A stretch of 64,000 nucleotides of DNA from Gillisia lutea (GTDB lineage Bacteria > Bacteroidota > Bacteroidia > Flavobacteriales > Flavobacteriaceae). The notes under the pieces were generated by a model. That model saw only the letters and a list, made by a program, of their open reading frames with translations. It ran no database searches and was not told the DNA's origin. The first letter of the stretch is position 1. Each line of letters begins with the position of its first letter. The stretch is taken from contig NZ_JAKGTH010000007.1 of NCBI RefSeq assembly GCF_021568705.1, forward strand, positions 62,001 through 126,000. Direction: 5' to 3'. This document shows, in pieces, positions 61,001 through 64,000 of the stretch. Position numbers and translations under genes: made by a program.

Positions 61001-62250
61001 TGATTGCAGAAATTATTACAATAGGAGACGAGATTCTAATTGGGCAAATAGTTGACACTAATTCGGCTTATATAGCAAAAGAGCTTAATAAAATAGGGGT
61101 GTCTGTCCATCAAATAACTTCTATTGAAGATGAGAAAGATCATATTTTAGAGAGTCTTAAAAATGCTTCGAACACTGCCAATGTTGTTATTATAACTGGT
61201 GGATTGGGTCCCACGAACGATGATGTTACTAAACGTACACTTTGTGAATATTTTGAAGATCAACTTATTCTTAATTCTGACGTTCTAGAACATATTGAGG
61301 AGATTTTTAAGAGGATCAAGCATACTCCCATTTCTAATTTAAACAGGGAACAGGCAATGGTACCCTCTAAAGCTGCTGTACTTCACAATAAATATGGAAC
61401 TGCCCCGGGACTATGGTTTAAAAAAGATGAGGTCGTTTATATTGCCATGCCCGGAGTGCCTTTTGAGATGAAAGCGCTTATGGAAATTGAAGTGTTGCCA
61501 AAACTAAAGAAAGAATTCGATCGTCCGTTTATTCATCATAAAACCATTAGAACCTATGGTTTAGGTGAAAGTGCAATTGCTCTTAGATTAGAAGAGTGGG
61601 AGCGAAATTTACCCCATCATATAAAACTTGCCTATTTACCAAATTTTGGAATGGTAAGATTGCGTTTGTCTGGGAAGGGGTATGATGAAGGAGAATTAAA
61701 AACTTCTATCGAGCTGGAATTTGAAAAGATTTATCCCTTATTAAAAGATATTATTGCTGATACTGCCGGGGAAGATGAAGAGCTATCACTCAGTCTGCAA
61801 AATGCCTTTATTGATAAAAAGAGCACTTTAGCCGTGGCAGAAAGTTGTACAGGAGGGCTGTTAGCTGCTGAAATAACCTCTAATGCAGGGTCATCTCAAT
61901 TTTTTAAAGGAGGGATGGTTTCCTATGCTACGCAGGTGAAAGAAGAAGTTCTAAAGGTTTCTAAAGCCACCGTAAAAAAATATTCTGTAGTAAGCAGGCA
62001 GGTTGCAGAAGAGATGGCTGTAAGCGCTAGGCAACTTTTTAAGTCGGATTATGCAATTTCTACCACCGGAAATGCAGGCCCTGAAAAAGGTGAAAGTGAT
62101 GCTGAGGTAGGAACGGTTTATATTGGGATTGCTACCCCAGAAAAAGTATATGCAGAGAAATTTGAATTGGGTAAGCGAAGAGAGCAGGTTGTGAAAAAGG
62201 CTGTAAATAAGGCTTTGGAAATGATTTACAAGGAGTTAGTTACACGGTAG
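61000..62250 (+). CDS. cinA: CinA family protein (NMN amidohydrolase / MoCF-like)
   Basis: This 416-residue two-domain protein has an N-terminal MoaB/MogA-like domain (EIITIGDEILIGQIVDTNSAYIA, ITGGLGPTNDDVTK) and a C-terminal CinA/PncC amidohydrolase domain (VAESCTGGLLAAEITSNAGSSQFFKGGMVSYA). It recycles pyridine nucleotides by deamidating NMN. It starts at the last base of the Hpt stop codon (TAATG), so translation is coupled. Confidence 0.93.
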   Translation: MIAEIITIGDEILIGQIVDTNSAYIAKELNKIGVSVHQITSIEDEKDHILESLKNASNTANVVIITGGLGPTNDDVTKRTLCEYFEDQLILNSDVLEHIEEIFKRIKHTPISNLNREQAMVPSKAAVLHNKYGTAPGLWFKKDEVVYIAMPGVPFEMKALMEIEVLPKLKKEFDRPFIHHKTIRTYGLGESAIALRLEEWERNLPHHIKLAYLPNFGMVRLRLSGKGYDEGELKTSIELEFEKIYPLLKDIIADTAGEDEELSLSLQNAFIDKKSTLAVAESCTGGLLAAEITSNAGSSQFFKGGMVSYATQVKEEVLKVSKATVKKYSVVSRQVAEEMAVSARQLFKSDYAISTTGNAGPEKGESDAEVGTVYIGIATPEKVYAEKFELGKRREQVVKKAVNKALEMIYKELVTR

Positions 62251-62339
62251 AACGCAACTACTCTATTTGAGTATTATAAAAATAATAAAGGGCGGCTTAA
62301 AGGAAGAATAAAATTCCTTGAAATATTTTTAAAATTATG

Positions 62340-62370
62340 TTGGCGGTTACTTAAAAAAATCGTTAATTTG
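62340..62370 (+). promoter_or_regulatory. Probable rpmB promoter, TTG-N20-TTAATTTG
   Basis: TTG at 62340-62342 and TTAATTTG at 62363-62370 (one mismatch to TAnnTTTG) are 20 bases apart. The leader to ATG 62405 would be about 31 bases. Confidence 0.5.
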
Positions 62371-62404
62371 CAGCCTGTTTTGAAATAACAAAAAGATTTA
62401 AGCA

Positions 62405-62644
62405 ATGTCAAGAGTTTGTGAGCTAACGGGTAAGAGAGCAATGGTAGGAAACAATGTTTCTCACGCCATGAATAAAACCAAGCGTAAATTTAATATCAAC
62501 TTATTAAAGAAGCGTTTTTATATTCCTGAAGAGGACAGATGGGTAACTTTAAAAGTTTCAGCTTCTGCATTAAAAAACATCAATAAAAAAGGTATCTCTG
62601 CTGTAATTAAGGAAGCTAGAGAAAAGGGATTTTTGAATAAATAA
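62405..62644 (+). CDS. rpmB: 50S ribosomal protein bL28
   Basis: This 79-residue basic protein has the L28 start [21 protein letters not shown] and [13 protein letters not shown]. It leads the rpmB-rpmG-DUF4295 run that is typical for Bacteroidota. Confidence 0.97.
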   Translation: MSRVCELTGKRAMVGNNVSHAMNKTKRKFNINLLKKRFYIPEEDRWVTLKVSASALKNINKKGISAVIKEAREKGFLNK

Positions 62645-62669
62645 TCCTTAACCACTAAGACATAGTAAA

Positions 62670-62852
62670 ATGGCAAAGAAAGGTAACAGAATACAGGTAA
62701 TCTTAGAGTGTACAGAGCACAAGGAATCAGGAAGACCAGGTACTTCAAGATATATTACAACAAAAAATAAAAAGAACACGCCAGATAGAATGGAGTTAAA
62801 GAAATTTAACCCTATCCTTAAGAAAATGACGGTTCATAAAGAAATTAAATAA
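62670..62852 (+). CDS. rpmG: 50S ribosomal protein bL33
   Basis: This 60-residue L33 reads [20 protein letters not shown], then [19 protein letters not shown]. The zinc-ribbon cysteine pairs are missing (only one Cys), so it is the Cys-free form. It sits 25 bases after rpmB. Confidence 0.97.
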   Translation: MAKKGNRIQVILECTEHKESGRPGTSRYITTKNKKNTPDRMELKKFNPILKKMTVHKEIK

Positions 62853-62861
62853 GTATAAGTC

Positions 62862-63014
62862 ATGGCAAAAAAATCAGTAGCAACATTACAGACAGGTTCT
62901 AAGAGATTGACTAAAGCTATTAAAATGGTGAAGTCTCCTAAGACAGGTGCATATACATTCGTTGAAAGCATCATGATCCCAGAGCAAGTAAATGACTTCT
63001 TAGGTAAGAAGTAA
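62862..63014 (+). CDS. DUF4295 small protein
   Basis: This 50-residue basic protein (MAKKSVATLQTGSKRLTKAI at the start, VESIMIPEQVNDFLGKK at the end) is the DUF4295 family, found behind rpmG in Bacteroidota and possibly ribosome linked. It starts 9 bases after the rpmG stop and is followed by a strong terminator. Confidence 0.92.
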   Translation: MAKKSVATLQTGSKRLTKAIKMVKSPKTGAYTFVESIMIPEQVNDFLGKK

Positions 63015-63034
63015 GTTATTTCAAAAAATATTTT

Positions 63035-63072
63035 AAAAGCCGTCCAGAGCCATCTGGACGGCTTTTGCTTTT
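63035..63072 (+). terminator. Terminator after DUF4295
   Basis: AAAAGCCGTCCAGA pairs perfectly with TCTGGACGGCTTTT around a GCCA loop, followed by GCTTTTT. Confidence 0.92.
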
Positions 63073-63144
63073 TGTGTATATTTACACTCAATTGAAATCT
63101 GGGTATCTGAGATTTTGATTTTGAATATTCAAACCTTCCAAATA

Positions 63145-64000
63145 ATGAGTTTATTTAAAAAAATATTTTCTAAGGAAAAGAAAGAAACCTTAGATAAGGG
63201 ATTAGAAAAGTCAAGTACTACCTTCCTATCCAAAATGAGTAAGGCTGTTGCCGGAAAATCTAAAGTAGATGATGATGTTTTAGATGACCTTGAAGAAGTT
63301 CTTGTAAGTAGTGATGTTGGTGTAACTACTACTATAAAAATAATTAAGAGAATTGAGGAGCGTGTTGCGAGAGATAAATATCTTGGTACTGCCGAGCTTA
63401 ATGGGATTTTAAGAGAAGAAATAGCAGGCTTACTTTCAGAAAGTGAAACAGAGCAAGGAGTTAATACAGGAATAGATTGGAACACGGTTTCCAAACCTTA
63501 TGTAATCATGGTGGTGGGAGTGAATGGTGTTGGGAAAACCACGACTATTGGAAAACTGGCGCATCAATTCAAAAAAGATGGTAAAAAAGTATTACTAGGT
63601 GCTGCAGATACTTTTAGAGCAGCCGCAATAGATCAGCTTCAAATTTGGGCAGATAGAACAGGAGTGCCAATTGTAAAGCAGCAAATGGGAAGTGATCCTG
63701 CTTCTGTTGCTTTTGATGCTGTAGAAAGCGCGGTAAAACAGGATGCCGATGTGGTGATTATTGATACTGCCGGTAGATTGCATAATAAGGTAAACCTTAT
63801 GAATGAGCTTAGCAAAGTGAAACGTGTAATGCAAAAAGTGGTTCCTAGCGCGCCTCACGAAGTATTATTGGTTTTGGATGGTTCTACTGGCCAGAACGCT
63901 TTTGAACAGGCTAAGCAATTTACAGCAGCTACAGAGGTTACTTCTCTTGCGGTTACCAAACTGGATGGTACAGCTAAAGGTGGGGTGGTAATTGGTATTA
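63145..64000 (+). CDS. ftsY: Signal recognition particle receptor FtsY (partial, 3' end outside the window)
   Basis: The frame from ATG 63145 stays open to the window edge (285 codons). It has an N domain (DDLEEVLVSSDVGVTTTIKII) and the SRP GTPase G domain with P-loop GVNGVGKTTT, then GAADTFRAAAIDQL, DTAGRLHNK and VTKLDGTAKGG. The short charged start without a long acidic A domain is normal for Bacteroidota. It targets SRP-bound ribosomes to the membrane. Confidence 0.95.
   Translation, partial: MSLFKKIFSKEKKETLDKGLEKSSTTFLSKMSKAVAGKSKVDDDVLDDLEEVLVSSDVGVTTTIKIIKRIEERVARDKYLGTAELNGILREEIAGLLSESETEQGVNTGIDWNTVSKPYVIMVVGVNGVGKTTTIGKLAHQFKKDGKKVLLGAADTFRAAAIDQLQIWADRTGVPIVKQQMGSDPASVAFDAVESAVKQDADVVIIDTAGRLHNKVNLMNELSKVKRVMQKVVPSAPHEVLLVLDGSTGQNAFEQAKQFTAATEVTSLAVTKLDGTAKGGVVIGI

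Overview
The window looks like core chromosome of a low-GC Flavobacteriaceae member (Bacteroidota), probably a marine Gramella/Salegentibacter-type organism; the genus is an inference. Supporting signs are promoters of the TTG-N17-23-TAnnTTTG type, A/T-rich start regions without Shine-Dalgarno (SD) sequences, and family-typical genes: DUF2851, DUF4295, a ComEA-like protein, SprB-like repeats, an OMP_b-brl_3 receptor and malate:quinone oxidoreductase. I saw no insertion sequence, prophage, CRISPR array or rRNA operon.

Layout. 1-8.6 kb: cell-envelope and metabolic genes (amidohydrolase lipoprotein, metzincin lipoprotein, methyltransferase/YkgJ divergent pair, thioredoxin, NamZ-type muramidase, LolE-like permease, PLP beta-synthase). 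8.7-15.5 kb: GDSL lipoprotein, DUF2851, PspC, an unusual AGCS symporter carrying periplasmic SprB-like and lipoyl-like domains, ComEA-like protein, acyl-CoA dehydrogenase. 15.5-31 kb: the translation/transcription core rpsU-xerC-hpf-tRNAs(Thr-Tyr-Gly-Thr)-tuf-tRNA(Trp)-secE-nusG-rplKAJL-rpoBC. 31-43.6 kb: prfC, idi-queD-prxQ, mqo, DUF4369, DUF819, an SPFH/hydrolase/Arc/HAD run, S1/P1 nuclease, a broken DUF2805 gene, AlkB and DoxX. 43.7-52.3 kb: hybrid histidine kinase, lipoprotein, htpG, TetR-UbiB pair, fabH. 52.4-64 kb: TonB-receptor-like barrel, CoA-binding protein, sodium:solute symporter, recR, a 2-oxoacid dehydrogenase E2, exonuclease, FAH, Hpt, cinA, rpmB-rpmG-DUF4295 and the start of ftsY.

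No obviously new multi-gene defence or metabolic system is visible. The most interesting signals are regulatory or gene-decay signals. (1) rpsU carries a near-perfect SD in a genome without SDs. (2) Two terminator hairpins (before xerC and mqo) have the next gene's -7 promoter box between their arms and the next ATG directly after the U-run. (3) A 15-bp intrinsic terminator lies wholly inside the first codons of a ComEA-like gene. (4) A terminator-like hairpin ends on the first base of the tRNA-Thr upstream of tuf. (5) A 21-bp GAAA-capped hairpin separates rpoB from rpoC. (6) A DUF2805 gene has two in-frame stops, and a thioredoxin gene has a premature amber codon. (7) The AGCS symporter has a lipoyl-like insert.
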